A model generated the notes under the pieces. That model saw only the letters and a program-made list of their open reading frames with translations. It was not told where the DNA came from and ran no database searches. Shown in pieces: positions 52,201 to 63,437 of a stretch of 64,000 nt of DNA (positions are counted from its first letter, which is position 1; each line of letters opens with the position of its first letter). Origin of the DNA: Peronospora farinosa. Taxonomy: Eukaryota; Oomycota; Peronosporomycetes; Peronosporales; Peronosporaceae. Made by a program: the position numbers and the translations under genes. The stretch is from assembly GCA_947646735.1 (NCBI GenBank), contig CANTFK010000417.1:34486-98485 (forward strand), in the 5' to 3' direction.

Positions 52201-54784
52201 TACAGCTTCAAGCCCAGCTTTTGAAAGAGGACCCCGAATTTTGGAAATCAATTAATGAGTTTGAGGCAGTGGTAAGTCCAAAGGAATCTACTCTTGGCAA
52301 TACTGGCAACAAGAGTGAAGAAAGTTTGATTCAGAAGGAGATTAGTCTCCAGCTGATCTTGCAGCGACTTCAGCGGCTTGCAACAGCGCGGATGCATTCG
52401 CGCTACGTGGAAAAAAGCATGTGCCCATCGGGATCGTAAACGATTTAGTCACAGTCGACCCAAAAAACTATCAGGAAGCGATGAAAGATAAGCATGCAGA
52501 CAAGTGGAAAGATGCAATGAAGGTTGAACTTGAAGCGCTCGAGAATAATCATACGTGGAAAGTGGTTGCAAAACCTCACAGCGGGAAACTGCTGCATACG
52601 AAATGGGTTTTAAGACCAAGAAACACTCCGATGGAATCGTGGAGCGCTATAAAGGCATACTCGTGGCCTGTAAAAGCGAGCAGGTATTTGGCGTGGATTA
52701 CACGGACACTTATGACTTTTGGAAACAGATAAGGGCGAGTTAAGGTGGGAGTGCTTAAAAGAAGGTAAAATGAAAAGTGAATTATCATCTAGCTAGGTCC
52801 TTAGTTCGTCTCGTTGTACTACTCTAAGCCTATCGATATCGACTCCAATATTAGTAACAAAACGATGAGTCGATCCCATCGTTACACACAATCACGCAGT
52901 GTCGTCTATGCCATGTGGTCATTAGTATCAGTAACCATCAGCATTACCAATAGACACGTTCTCCGCCGGGTTGGACATGACCACTGGAAAAGTGATATAT
53001 GCACTAGCGCGCATTTGGGGAGACCCGGCCAGGCACAGAGATGTACCCAATTTTAGACACAAGAGGTAGAATAAGGAGATAGTAGAAGTGCTTATATTTA
53101 GCAAACCTTGCCTTGGTACTTTGTGCTCTCACATCCAGCACTGCTAAACGTAACCTATGCAAATTGTAAAGTTTGCGACCAACATCGGCTTCGTGACGGT
53201 CCATCCATGACCTAAAGACCGATGATGATTTTGTAACGGTGCATCCAAAATCAACGCTAAATGCGTACGTGAAGACGGACAAGGAAAAAGGCTGGATAAT
53301 ATATATTTTCATATACACCAAAGTATGGATATTAGCGACAAGTTGCTTGCTCGAATAGGCGCGGTGCATCGACGCGACTAGCCCTCTGGCTTCTGAAAAG
53401 CCTTTATGGCTTCAAGCAGGCAGGTCGCTTATGGAACTTGCTGCTATACAGTGTGCTAATTGACCTTGGGTACACTCGAAGCTACACTGATAGTTGCTTG
53501 TGCTACAAGCGAGACAAGAATAAAGTAATGCTCTTGGGGGTTTATGTCGACGACTTGCTAGGTACTGGTACAAACACCGCGAGCGTGAATTTTTTTCTCG
53601 CGGACATGTCCTTACTCGAACTTAAAGATTTGGGGATTGTTTTGAAGTTTTTGGGCATCGCGTTCAATTACGACGATACAGAAGGATGGCTTCTCGAGAA
53701 AAAGCAGGTGATACAAGGCCCCCTCGACAAATTTGGATTATCCTCGGCGACGGCAGTGCCGATCGGGGTTGAGCAGGAGGACGACACAAGAGGGGAATTG
53801 CTGCCGAATGACGGGTTTGGAAGCCCCGAGCGGCGAACCGTACAGACTTTTTAATCTTTAATTGGTAGTCTTCTGTGGATCGCCCGATGTACAAGACCAA
53901 ATATCTCGTTTGCAGTGCACCGGTCTACTAGACGCACGCACGCACCACGCAATGGTGATTGGAGATTATCGACGAAGATTGCACTCTACCTCAAAGGAAC
54001 GATTGACACCAAGTTTTGCATGCGTACGACTGACGAAATGTGCGCGAACAGCGTCGTGATTGAGGCAATAAGCGATGCCGACTTTGCCGGAGATCGCAAT
54101 GATCTCAAATCGTAAGTGGTGGCATGCTACTTGTCGAGTTGGATGGATGTGCAAGAAGCAGGCCAGCGTGGCACTATCCACGATGGAGGCCTAACTCGTT
54201 GCGGCATCACAGGTGACGGCCGAGCGTCTCGGGATCGCAGAGTTATCAAGTGAAATCAGAATCACAGTTTAGGCGCTGTACAAGCTCAATGTGGATAATC
54301 AAGCGGCTATTAACCAAGTTCAAGGATAGGATACGTCTGGACGTGCAAAACACATCGACATCAGATACAAGCTCGTGAAGGATTTATTGAGAAAGAAAAC
54401 GCTAGAGGTAGTGTACAGCGAGTTCAAGGCGATGCGCGCGGACATATTGACTAAGATTGCTCCATCACCGCGGCTTAAGGAGCTGCGGATGCTCATGATG
54501 CTCTCCTAATGACCGCGCGAAAAAAGTATTGAAACTCGCATATGCTTGAGCAAGCAGTAACCACAGCAAGGTGCGAGTGGTTACTATAGTAAGCTGTTCT
54601 AGGCGTGCAGGACGCAGCGGTTTCGATTCTATGAAAAAGCGAAGCGACCTTCTGGCAGGGCTACTCTAGAGAAACCATTGGGAAGGATCGATGGTAAAAA
54701 ACACAAGAGAGAGCTAGGACGGTAAGCTTCAAATACATTTAGTCTCTCATTTTCATTCTACTTAACAAGCTCTAATTTGCAACA
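49274..54784 (+). mobile_element. Copia D: complete-ended Ty1/Copia element, decayed
   Basis: LTRs 49274-49532 (259 bases) and 54527-54784 (258 bases) share TCGCATATG, CAAGCAGTAACCACAGCAAG and CTTCTGGCAGGGCTACTC. The target duplication CAGTA is at 49269-49273 and 54785-54789. Internal parts in Copia order: gag (LEGMAEKFATHQMHM; WTEHFKYLVYVEE at 50430), protease (ILDGSSSVHLIRDVSLLRNA near 50890), pre-integrase (CLTCAQGKQNKI near 51440), RT (EALENNHTWKVVAKPH at 52530; GVYVDDLLGTG at 53540) and RNase H (AISDADFAGDRNDLKS; SGRAKHIDIRYKLVKDLL). A purine run (CGAAAAAAG) precedes the 3' LTR. Many stops and a foreign LTR inside the RT show that it is dead. Confidence 0.88.
52736..52943 (-). mobile_element. 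Diverged Copia C-type solo LTR inside Copia D reverse transcriptase
   Basis: On the minus strand it reads TGCTGATGG at the start, then GACGACAC, GTGTAACGAT, GTCGACTCAT-like blocks, AGGCTTAGA and ACCTAGCT, in the order found in the C1 and C2 LTRs. It separates the RT codons for VDYTDTYDFW from those for GKVIYALARIWG-like sequence. I could not identify a clean target duplication. Confidence 0.65.
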
Positions 54785-54789
54785 CAGTA

Positions 54790-55566
54790 ACTGTTGGAAA
54801 TGGGTTTGTCTTTTGAAGAAAACATTTCCGTTCACAAACTTACCGTGGGCAAATGCATACAGAGGTTGAGAGTGTGATGCGAAACGATTGGCAAGGGAAT
54901 TACACTCGTGGTAAGAGAAGCAGCCTACAGAGGCGTTTCTATGTATATTTAAGGATTACGGTCAAAATAACTCAGGAGTTTCTTTCTCCTGGGATTAATA
55001 CACTTCCTCTTTTTTCTTTTAAAGCTAGCTGAATTTTTTTCCGGCAACTTTCTCTGGCACTAACACGCCAACTTACTTGTGTGATTACTTTGTGCAGTGG
55101 ATTCACTAAAATGTTCTTTCTGCTTACGTCTAGTCACGCGTGGTTTTTCCTACAGTAACATATTCACCGCAACACGCTGTTGTGCGACTACTTATTCGAA
55201 GCAGATTTTGTTAAAATCATGTAAATAAGTTCTAACTTGATTTGACCCATTCTCTATATAAAAAATGAATAGTCATTAATATTTTCATTATTTTAAATAC
55301 TTCTCCTCAATGCAATTCTTCTCTCCGAACTTGATGAATTATTTATTTCAAAAATAGTTTCTTTATCAATAACTGATACAGATTCTAACATAAGGATATA
55401 TAAGAAATGTAATAAAAAATTTATCCTACGTACCCTACACTATGGCTATTTACTGATCATTGTAATTTTAATATGTAGAGCTTTCTAATACTGATATTAG
55501 TACATGCTATTGTTGCCCCGGATATCGACCTATAACCGATAAGATACGGTATTACCGACATATTGG
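54790..55566. other. AT-rich intergenic region upstream of PI-PLC gene
   Basis: No gene is visible. The last ~330 bases are strongly AT-rich. The promoter of the PI-PLC gene should lie here, but I can name no specific element. Confidence 0.45.
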
Positions 55567-57466
55567 ATGGATACACATTTTGCATTCTTACCAATTATCC
55601 AACCGTCGTGTAACCCCGTTACAAAAATGGTAACGTCGCGCAATCAAGTGGCGTCCTCCATTCTCTCTACCTTTAATCCACACTTCTTCACTACTTTCCT
55701 TCTTAATCTCCTTTTTCTCTTAGCATTATCCACGTCTCAAGCGATAGAAAATGTGCTACCACTCCAAGACTCCATGTGTCTCGAACTCGACATGAATCCC
55801 GACACTTTTTGGGCCCTTTCCACATCTCAAATCGCCCAAGATAGTGCCCAATTTAAGACCCAAATACTGGATGTCGTTCCTGATTTGGTCCCTTTTGATG
55901 TCAAATGTGACAAAATGAAACGTTGTGACCAAAAAGGCATTTGTGCCATTGTATGCAAACATGGCTCGGTCCAAATGGAGAAATGGCTACAAAAAGCTCT
56001 TCATCTGCAACGTAAACTTGCGTACCGACGGAATATTTGCTCTGCAACTTTACCAGGCACACACAACTCAGCGATCAATTTAGCTGATGGTTACGGCGTG
56101 GAAGATCACGTGTTTGAGGGCTATTTGCGTTACTTTTCATGGTTCAAAAAGGGTATGAAGGTGCACACGAACGACCAGTTCTTTTCTCTTACTGACCAAT
56201 TAAACATGGGGGTGAGGTTTATTGAGCTGGATATGCATTGGTTTGATGGCGATCTACACATTGCTCATTGTGGAGGCTTCAAGTCGAAATTATTGGACAA
56301 AATGATCGAAGTTTTCAATGATATTGCCAAGATATTGGGCACCGGTATTGAGTGGGACTCGGAGACAATTGGGTGTAAACCAAGCTTAAGTAGCATTCCA
56401 ACCAAGGAGCAGCGGCCATTGGAGGAAGCACTGAGTGAAGTAGCGTCGTGGTTGCATGCACCAGAGCATGTGGACGAGTTCTTAATGGTGTTCTTTGACG
56501 ACGAGACAAATCTCATGAAATGGAACAAAGTCGGGATGCTGCTGGATTATCTGAAGAAGTACTTTCCGGAGGAGGAAATTCTACGACCGATAGAGTTGGT
56601 GGTGAGGTATTTCTGTTTTGAATTGTCTGTGGTAGGTAATGATATTCATATCTTGTATCGAATGTGGTGTTTTTTATGCCTAGTACGAAACAAAATGGCC
56701 TACATTTGAAGAACTGCTCCGTGCCGGAAAGCGGGTGCTGTTCATGAGTGGTGCCGATTACCTTGCGCAAGGGGAGGAACTCCTGTTTGTGAAGGACACT
56801 ATTTGTAACTGGCAAGAGCCGCCATTACCTCTTACCCCGTTTCCTGAATGCCGATTCAATCATTCCGACACTGATATTGGGATTCCTGACGAAAACTTCA
56901 CAATCTTTCGCCCAGAAACCAGCGAGATTGAGTACGGTTTTCTCAATGCAAACGGCCAGATTGGCTACAATAAGTACTTGCTGAATGAAGAATCTCTTCC
57001 AGGCGTGGCAGACTGTGGTGTGAATATGCCATCACCAGACAACCTCACCCCAAAACGCATGGAGGCTACAGTATGGACTGTAACTAAGGGGCATGAGCTT
57101 GATGCTAGCAAGTGTGTCGCACTCATGCGTGAGTCAAAGACTTGGCAGAGCGTCGATTGTCAAGCTGCCAACTTGGTACCAGCATGTTTTGACATGAAAA
57201 ACCCACGTCTTTGGCAGCTTGGAAGTGTGTCGGTCGTTGAAGCCGACGCAGCTTTCGCCTGTTCTGCTCTGTCTGCATCAGAATTAAAGTATTCAGCCCC
57301 AGCCTCGGGATATGAGAATGAACTGTTGCGCAGTCAATTGATTGAGCACGCGCCTAGATCGATTGCAGGCGTGTGGTTGAACGCAAAAGCTTTCGTCTCG
57401 GAAGTTGCAACCGTTGCTCAGCAACTGAAGGTGTCACCAATTGACGACATTATCTCGGTGGAATAA
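55567..57466 (+). CDS. Secreted PI-PLC X-domain protein (intact copy)
   Basis: Two exons (55567-56601 and 56684-57466; GTGAGG...CCTAG) give 605 residues, or 585 from the second Met (MVTSRNQ, 55627). That second start places the hydrophobic FFTTFLLNLLFLLALSTSQA as a signal peptide and is my preferred one. The X domain has LPGTHNSAIN (His166), then SLTDQLNMGVRFIELDMHWF and HIAHCGGF (His234), the two catalytic histidines of the PLC-like phosphodiesterase fold, and later DEFLMVFFDDETN. There is no Y or C2 domain, so it resembles the bacterial/PLCXD-type group that cleaves phosphoinositides or GPI without calcium. The Cys-rich N- and C-terminal parts suggest extracellular use. Fragments of this gene lie at 17291-17770 and 22880-23060. 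Confidence 0.85.
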
Positions 57467-59290
57467 GGAATTGCAAAGACAATTGCTTGCCATAATTGTT
57501 TCTTGTGCGCTGGAAGTAGCAATGAACGCCATCGATTTGTTGTAAAAACAAAATGGCAGCGACAACAAGACAGACGAACTAGCAGTGCACTTATCTATCA
57601 GAAGCAGTCAGCACTTTAACATATTCACCAGCAAAAGACACTACTCAAATTATACGAAGTTCATTACAATACGTGGTGATACATCTAGTCATGGCAACGC
57701 TGGAACGCGTCTGTTTCTTGAATGAAGTAAGCAGCGGATGTCGTACAAGCACTTATGAATACAAGTTTGAGACAAGTTGCTATAGCTTCTTCGGCGTTTT
57801 TTAGACCTTCGCCGGGAGCGTCGTGGTTGGCGTTGGAACGGGTTCTGTCGCCATGCTGTCGATCGAGTCTTCATCTTGCGCATCATCAATCTTGACAACG
57901 TGCGTCCCATTGGTATCCTTGACAAATTTTTGCTTTTCTTGCTCGTAGCGGTACTGCTCACCGTCGATGGGTTTCAGAGCCGGTTGAGACTTCCAGGTCT
58001 CATTGTATTTCTTCATGTCAGTCATGCACGCATCATCGACACTGCTGGCGACTTTGTACGCGTTGACTTTCATCTTGGCAAAAGACAGGTAGCAGTCTTC
58101 AGGTTTCAATGCGAGGACGTCTTTGATCAGCTTACGACACGAGTCAGAATTACACATGGCTTTGACTTGAGGGTCCGTAGGTGAAGCGATGGAAAAGTCG
58201 GCCGAGATTTTCTGGCACTCATGTAGGTTCGGGTTGGCATAAAGCTCAGCAAGTTTTTTGATCTCGGCTGGAGGACAGGCGTCTTCGGCGGCTCCATAAG
58301 CGCCAAGGAGGACAAAGAGAATAATGCTAAGCTGCATAGTGGTTAGAGGTTGATGTGAGGAAATACTGGGGTACCAAGTTGGAATCAAATTGGAGAATGA
58401 AGAAGACGTGGAGTCTTGTTTGTGTTGGAGCTCTTCAAAATAAACACGAGAGTTTTTTATCATCTCTTCCTGTCCATGATGAAGAGAATACTTAGAAGAG
58501 ACTGAATATCGAGTAATCTTCTCTTCCTGTCAATGATGAAGAGAATGTTAAGAAGAGACTGGATTTCGAGTAAGTCTTCATCTGAAGGCGCTTGAAAAAG
58601 GCACGATTAGTTGCTAAGACGCGGCTGAATGTCAATGGATTACATCGGTCTTAGTGTTCAATCGAGGGATGGCAGATCATCATTTCAAAGTACACTGAGC
58701 TGGTATAAAATGGTACTAGTCAACTATCGATTTACATCAAAGCTGGACACTCGAAATCGTAAACGACTATTCATAGCAAAAGATGTTTATGTGACACTGA
58801 CCTCACCTTGTTCTCTTGCAGCACATGCCTAGGTAATCGAGATGCAAAATCTACTAGTGTGCACACTAATACCCTTCCTTATGGTCCACAAGATGCTTGT
58901 TGCCGTGATGACCGTCGTGCGTTGGGCTTGTCTTGTCACCCTTCAGCTTGTCCTTCACATCATGTATCACCTCCTTAGCACGTTCTACGAAAGACGGCGA
59001 CGATGACAGCGATTTCTGGGCAATTGTGATCTGATGACTCAGTGCACTGACATTAAAGTTGTCGTGCAACGTCGTCTTGACCAGCTGCTCGACTGTGTCA
59101 GAGCTGCTGAGAATACCGCCACCATGATGATGATGGCCGTCCGTTTTTCCAAGCAGACCACCAATGTTCCTCTCATCGCTCGTACCAAAAAAGACTGTAG
59201 CATGTTTGTCGTCCTTCTCACGCTTTTCCGTGTCATTCTTGCCGATGGCATTGTCAATCACGCCGTTAACACCTTTCAACCGTCCGTTCT
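56990..59290. repeat. Inverted duplication A', partner of 15467-17770
   Basis: Positions in the two copies sum to about 74757 (for example 16294 with 58463, and 17291 with 57466). The copy includes the PI-PLC 3' end, the elicitin-like gene and the 3' half of the His-rich family gene. Differences are few: single substitutions and a base lost near 58878. The two copies lie about 39 kb apart in opposite orientation, on either side of the retrotransposon nest. Confidence 0.88.
57801..58337 (-). CDS. Elicitin-like secreted protein (parental-locus copy)
   Basis: The 178-residue product starts at 58337 with the signal peptide MQLSIILFVLLGAYGAAEDA. It has the same six cysteines (21, 41, 62, 67, 82, 104) and the same acidic Thr/Pro tail as the 16.4 kb copy, with Val for Asp in THVVKID. 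In this locus it sits between an intact PI-PLC gene (convergent) and a full-length His-rich family gene (same strand). The flanks are intact here and truncated in the other copy, so this is the likely source. An elicitin fold binds sterols or fatty acids outside the cell. Confidence 0.85.
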   Translation of the reverse strand: MQLSIILFVLLGAYGAAEDACPPAEIKKLAELYANPNLHECQKISADFSIASPTDPQVKAMCNSDSCRKLIKDVLALKPEDCYLSFAKMKVNAYKVASSVDDACMTDMKKYNETWKSQPALKPIDGEQYRYEQEKQKFVKDTNGTHVVKIDDAQDEDSIDSMATEPVPTPTTTLPAKV

Positions 59291-59642
59291 TCTCGTCATA
59301 GTTACGAGCTGTTGTATTGAGGGCGTCCATGGATTTGGCAACAACATCCATCATGCTGCGTGCAGAAATAACGCCCGATTCAAATGGCTGTAGATTTTTG
59401 TTGATCTGGTGTGCCACGTGCTTCAAGTTAAAGGCCGTGTCTTTTGCCGATCGCATATCGTTCCGCATGAAGGACGTGGCCGTGTTGATAAAGTAGTTTC
59501 CATGGTGATGATCATAGTCCGAGAGGTTTTTCTTGAGTAGCTTGAGACACCTGGCAGCATCGTCTGCAGTCTGAATGAGTGCTTTTTCTAGTAACGCAAA
59601 CTCGTGCTCGGCAGTAGCGAGACGTTCATTAGACTTGACCAT
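58866..59642 (-). CDS. His-rich helical family protein (258 residues)
   Basis: This full-length family member is similar to the palindrome copies: ALIQTADDAARCLKLLKKNL, SFMRNDMRSAKDTAFNLKHV, the GHHHHGGG run and VKDKLKGDKTSPTHDGHHG. It lacks the GHRNIDEKHVGHLG-type repeat of the middle part. A base lost next to the ancestral stop extends the C-terminus by a few residues (KEGY). No signal peptide or membrane segment. Neighbours are the elicitin-like gene and, further, the SNARE gene. I do not recognise the family. Confidence 0.75.
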   Translation of the reverse strand: MVKSNERLATAEHEFALLEKALIQTADDAARCLKLLKKNLSDYDHHHGNYFINTATSFMRNDMRSAKDTAFNLKHVAHQINKNLQPFESGVISARSMMDVVAKSMDALNTTARNYDEKNGRLKGVNGVIDNAIGKNDTEKREKDDKHATVFFGTSDERNIGGLLGKTDGHHHHGGGILSSSDTVEQLVKTTLHDNFNVSALSHQITIAQKSLSSSPSFVERAKEVIHDVKDKLKGDKTSPTHDGHHGNKHLVDHKEGY

Positions 59643-60134
59643 ATTGACGTGTACAAGTTGTTTGTATACAGATGATAAAGTGATGATGAAGTTATCAACT
59701 CGAGTACTTGGAGTTACGATTTAAAGTGAGAGATGTCTAGTACGTCGTATGTCAGAAGCTAGATTTATTTCTTCGAAGAAGTTCCATACAAACCAGGTTT
59801 CGTAAAATATTTGATGTTAATATTCAAGCATAATTGATACATTTCTAGTTTCTGTTTTTTTCTTAACAGAAAACCCAATAAAAAATCAAGAGCGTAGCTA
59901 CCCGATGCTTCGATAGGCGACGATCATGCCTTTTTTTTATTTCTTGCGACACATTATAAATAACTTGCTAATTTCGCCACCCACCAAAATGTTGCAGAGC
60001 AGGAGTCTATTTTTTTAAACAGCAATTTTTTTTACACAAAAATATTTTTTGCTCTTAATTATAATGTCACAATACCACTAAGCGACATTCAATTTTCTGT
60101 AAAAACTTGCATTTCTTCAGCTTCTGACATACTT
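59643..60134. other. AT-rich intergenic region
   Basis: I see no gene here. It separates the duplicated locus from the housekeeping block and contains several T runs. Confidence 0.45.
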
Positions 60135-60646
60135 TTAACGGACAAATAATAGATAGAATACCAGCATATCCGTAATAGATAGCACCATAATGACCAGCCA
60201 GAGACAAATCTTCTTTCGATAGGAGCGTTTGGAAATGATCTGCAACAAGTGACGCACTTGGCCCGTCATGCTCGAAGTCTCAGAGACCATTTCTTTCATG
60301 TCATGAAGCTGAGAGCGCTGCAGCTCTAGATCCACCAACACGTTCTTAGCCATCTCCTCGGACTCTGCCACATTGCGTCGTGTACGCTCAATGTCGTCCG
60401 ACGTGCGCATCAATGACCGCACACTCTGTTTTTTTCAATGCAATAAATAATCAGCACCAATAATAATTAAAACATATTCTATGTGCTTGTCGAGATTATT
60501 TAAAGCTACGGACACACCGGATCGGTGGCAAGAAAAGTATTGTAGGTTTTCATATTAGCAAGATCTGGTCCACCGCTTGTGACGCCACTTGTGTTATTAC
60601 CAGTAGCAAAGATACCCCCACCATTGGACCTATTCGTGTCGGACAT
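60135..60646 (-). CDS. Short Qb-type SNARE (Vti1-like), tail-anchored
   Basis: Two exons (60646-60518 and 60425-60135; GTGTGT...AACAG) give 139 residues. The start MSDTNRSNGGGIF is low-complexity. A SNARE motif occupies about residues 62-115 with heptad hydrophobics and the zero-layer Gln in LVDLELQRSQLHDM, followed by SMTGQVRHLLQIISKRS. A single C-terminal membrane anchor ends the protein (ICLWLVIMVLSITDMLVFYL). SNAREs pair on opposing membranes to drive vesicle fusion. The arrangement around the Gln looks most like Vti1 or a related Qb SNARE of Golgi/endosome traffic, but the Habc domain is missing, so Bet1/Sft1-like Qc cannot be excluded. Confidence 0.7.
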
Positions 60647-60783
60647 GACGTCGTTACACGAAATTTCTCGAAAAATATAATGTTAGGTTATGAATAATTA
60701 GATAATGGTACCCCATATTTTATGATACACAAATTTGTGTCCAATTTACGATGTGACCCACACACAATTTATAAAGTGGCTTA

Positions 60784-61956
60784 ATGAGCTTTGGAAAGTC
60801 TAATTATCGTGTGGGCGGCACGCGTGGTGGTGCCGATCGTACGCATTGTTTACTATTGTTTCTTTGCTAACAGTGTAATATATAAACAAGGCAACATGTG
60901 GTGCTTTTTTCTTGCAAATTGATGCACTAGATTTCAAGTGGGAAGACGTCAAGAATGACAAGTATCGGGAAAATTATTTGGGACACTCGGTACAGGCGCC
61001 TGTAGGTCGTTGGCAGAAGGGAAAGGACATTACATGGTACAATAAAGCAAGTAAATTACAACGAGATGAAGTGCTGCAGACGGAACTGGAAGTGGCGAAA
61101 CAGAGGGACGAAGATTTGATGAATGAAGCGCTGTACGTCACCAAGAAGGGAGGGAATTTTGACTATTGGTAGCGAGTTTACAGTGTTAATTGCTCTATTT
61201 ATTATTTGTTGTGGCTATGTAGAGGTTTTGCACCTAAGAGACGTCATAAGCCTGTTGAAGGTTTGAGTGCGTCGGAGATGAAGATGCTGCTGAAACGTGG
61301 AGAAGCAGAACGTGATGGCATGGATGTCGAGAGAATTGAAGGGATAGGAGCAGCTCCAGTGGAAGCTGCAGGATTCCAAACAGGAACGAAACGCACATTG
61401 GCTGAGAGATATAAGGATCAACTTGCAAGTGGCAAGGCAGATACAACGTATGCGTTGCACAGGTACAATTAACGTGATGACAGAGAGTGAGGCCAAGACA
61501 GCACGAAAAAAAACGCGAAAGGTTGAGAAGGAAGCCAAGAAATTGAAAAAGAAGGAAAAGAAGGAGCGCAAGAAAGAGAAAAGAGCAGCCCGCAATCTCT
61601 CTTGTCATTTCAAGGATGAGGACGACGAAAATCACGCTACCCTCGCCATAGCATGGATAATGAAGATGCAAGGTATCGCCCGCGTTCACGCTCGCCACCA
61701 AGCCATTCAGGAAGAAGCCGAGTGGTAGGTCGATGGTCACACGCTGAAAGTCGACATCGTAACAGTCGATCCTGTTCGCGATCACCAGCTGACCGTCGTA
61801 GGGAATGAAAACTCGTCCAGACGAGCAGAGCTACTTGACTCTCGCGGCCGCTCACGATCTCCAGATCGACACCGTCGTCATCGCCATCTATCTTCATCTC
61901 GATCTCCATCTCCTAGAAGGCGTTCGCGCTCTCGTTCGCGGTCACGCCGAAGGTAA
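60784..61956 (+). CDS. MMTAG2-like RS-rich nuclear protein, frame disturbed in tail
   Basis: Exons 60784-60838, 60931-61132, 61223 onward give [20 protein letters not shown] then [37 protein letters not shown] and [20 protein letters not shown]. This is the signature of the multiple-myeloma-tumour-associated protein 2 (MMTAG2) family of eukaryotic nuclear phosphoproteins. A likely small intron at 61429-61483 leads to a Lys/Glu-rich stretch ([20 protein letters not shown]) and an Arg/Ser tail ending [17 protein letters not shown] with TAA at 61954. The RS tail is only readable by changing frame near 61620 and back near 61795. RS tails are typical of splicing-associated proteins. The start is divergent from the SNARE gene, ~137 bases away. 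Confidence 0.75.
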
Positions 61957-62062
61957 GGATAGTATCAATACAAGAACGACTGAGGTTGGTATGTCAAATT
62001 CCAATTCCTTTCTAATTCTATTCACTCGATGTAAAAATAGCTGTTTCATGATTGTTTCCAGC

Positions 62063-62927
62063 TCAGTCAGACTTTGAAGTCGTGTGCGCCTTCTTCAGTC
62101 GCCCGCAGCGTTCAGAACTTCCATCCTTCAATTTGTATGCAGGCAAATAGTATCCCTCCTTGCCCATCTCACCCTTCCGCCAAAGCTCTGGGTTCTGCAC
62201 AGTATCGAAAATATTTCCCAGCGATGTATATCCGTGGTCGTACAATGAGCAGTATTCCAACTGACAATCACGCAAAAAACGCCAGACATCCTCGTAAGTC
62301 CACTTTAAGATCGGGTTTACACGTAAAAATGGTGGCCACCCTGGACTGCTAGGCGAAAAAGTGCTCCAAATTTTCCGTGCGGATCTCCTCCACGTACGCC
62401 CATGTACACGCCTTTAATCTTGAGTTTCTCTGAATATCCTTGACTCCTTCAATAAATGAGCACTTGTACACGTGACAATTAAGAGCGTATTTCTGACTGA
62501 ATGCTCCCAAAGTCTCGCATCTCTGGAAACTGATCGTACGAGTCAAAATAGGTAACCGGCACGTGTTGCAATTGTGCTTGACTCGAGCTTCGAGTTCTTG
62601 TTCATCCAGTAAATCCACCGAGACGAAGCTATTTCGCGGTGATGTCACAGTTGTCCCACCCTCAGCTTTCTGTTGGATCTTCCAATGTGCCAATTGTACC
62701 TCCTCCAGCACACGTTTAGCTACGACAATACGAAGCAAATGAAGCACCACCGTCGAGTCTTTGCCACCATTAAAACTGAAACACACGCCCTCAAGACCGA
62801 AAATATCAATAGCACTCCGCATGACGTCCAATGCTTTTTGTACTCGTTTTTGCATGGCTGGATCAGCACGAGTAAAAAAGCGATCGAAACGAAGTACTGT
62901 CGACCTCATGGTACTATCAATGGGCAT
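62063..62927 (-). CDS. FAD1: FAD synthase (PAPS-reductase type), several frame changes
   Basis: The N-terminal frame (62927-62349) has the PP-loop signature GLEGVCFSFNGGKDSTVVLH, characteristic of eukaryotic FAD synthase (FMN adenylyltransferase), the last step of FAD synthesis in the cytosol. The following conserved parts are all present but in changing frames: VTYFDSYDQFPEMRDF (about 62575-62525), YALNCHVYKCSFIEGVKD (62490-62437), KIKGVYMGVRGGDPHG (62425-62375), SPSSPGWPPFLRVNPILKW and DVWRFLRDCQLEYCSLYDHG (62355-62210). The end is HTTSKSD at 62063. At least four single-base shifts are needed. Because all family motifs survive, I favour indel errors in the sequence over a true pseudogene. 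Confidence 0.8.
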
Positions 62928-63437
62928 GATTTTTTGATAGTCGCTTCGTCACAAAGTGTAGACGATGAGCTTAATGACGTTATTTTAAGTCGATCTTCCA
63001 GAGGTTACACGACGTTGTGGTTGAGGTGTTAGAAAGTAACCGTGTCAAGGTCTTTTAATGAGATGAAGAGATGAGTTGAAAACTCTATTGACGTCTGTTG
63101 GTAAAAGTTGTTGAGTGTTTTTATTGCTGACGCGGGGATTTAATGATGTTTTGCATGTCGATTGGATAACAAAAATAGCTGGAGATTAGAATGGTAGCCA
63201 ATGGAAAGAGAATGCATTGCGATTGTGCGTTCGTGCAACTGTCCAGCGCTGTGAGTGCATTAAGGATATTTCGTCTTTGATTATCATCATGAACTGCCTA
63301 CGAGTAGAAATGATCGACTTTATATACCTCAATGTCTAGTGTTTCAGGCTTTTCTATGACTCAAAAACGAGTCGTGAGCAGATACATTCGTGTGGGAAAC
63401 AAACTACGTACGTATCCGCCCCTTTCCTACTTACTGC
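62928..63437. other. Intergenic between CCT6 and FAD synthase
   Basis: No gene is recognisable. It should contain the FAD synthase promoter and the CCT6 3' untranslated region. Confidence 0.45.
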
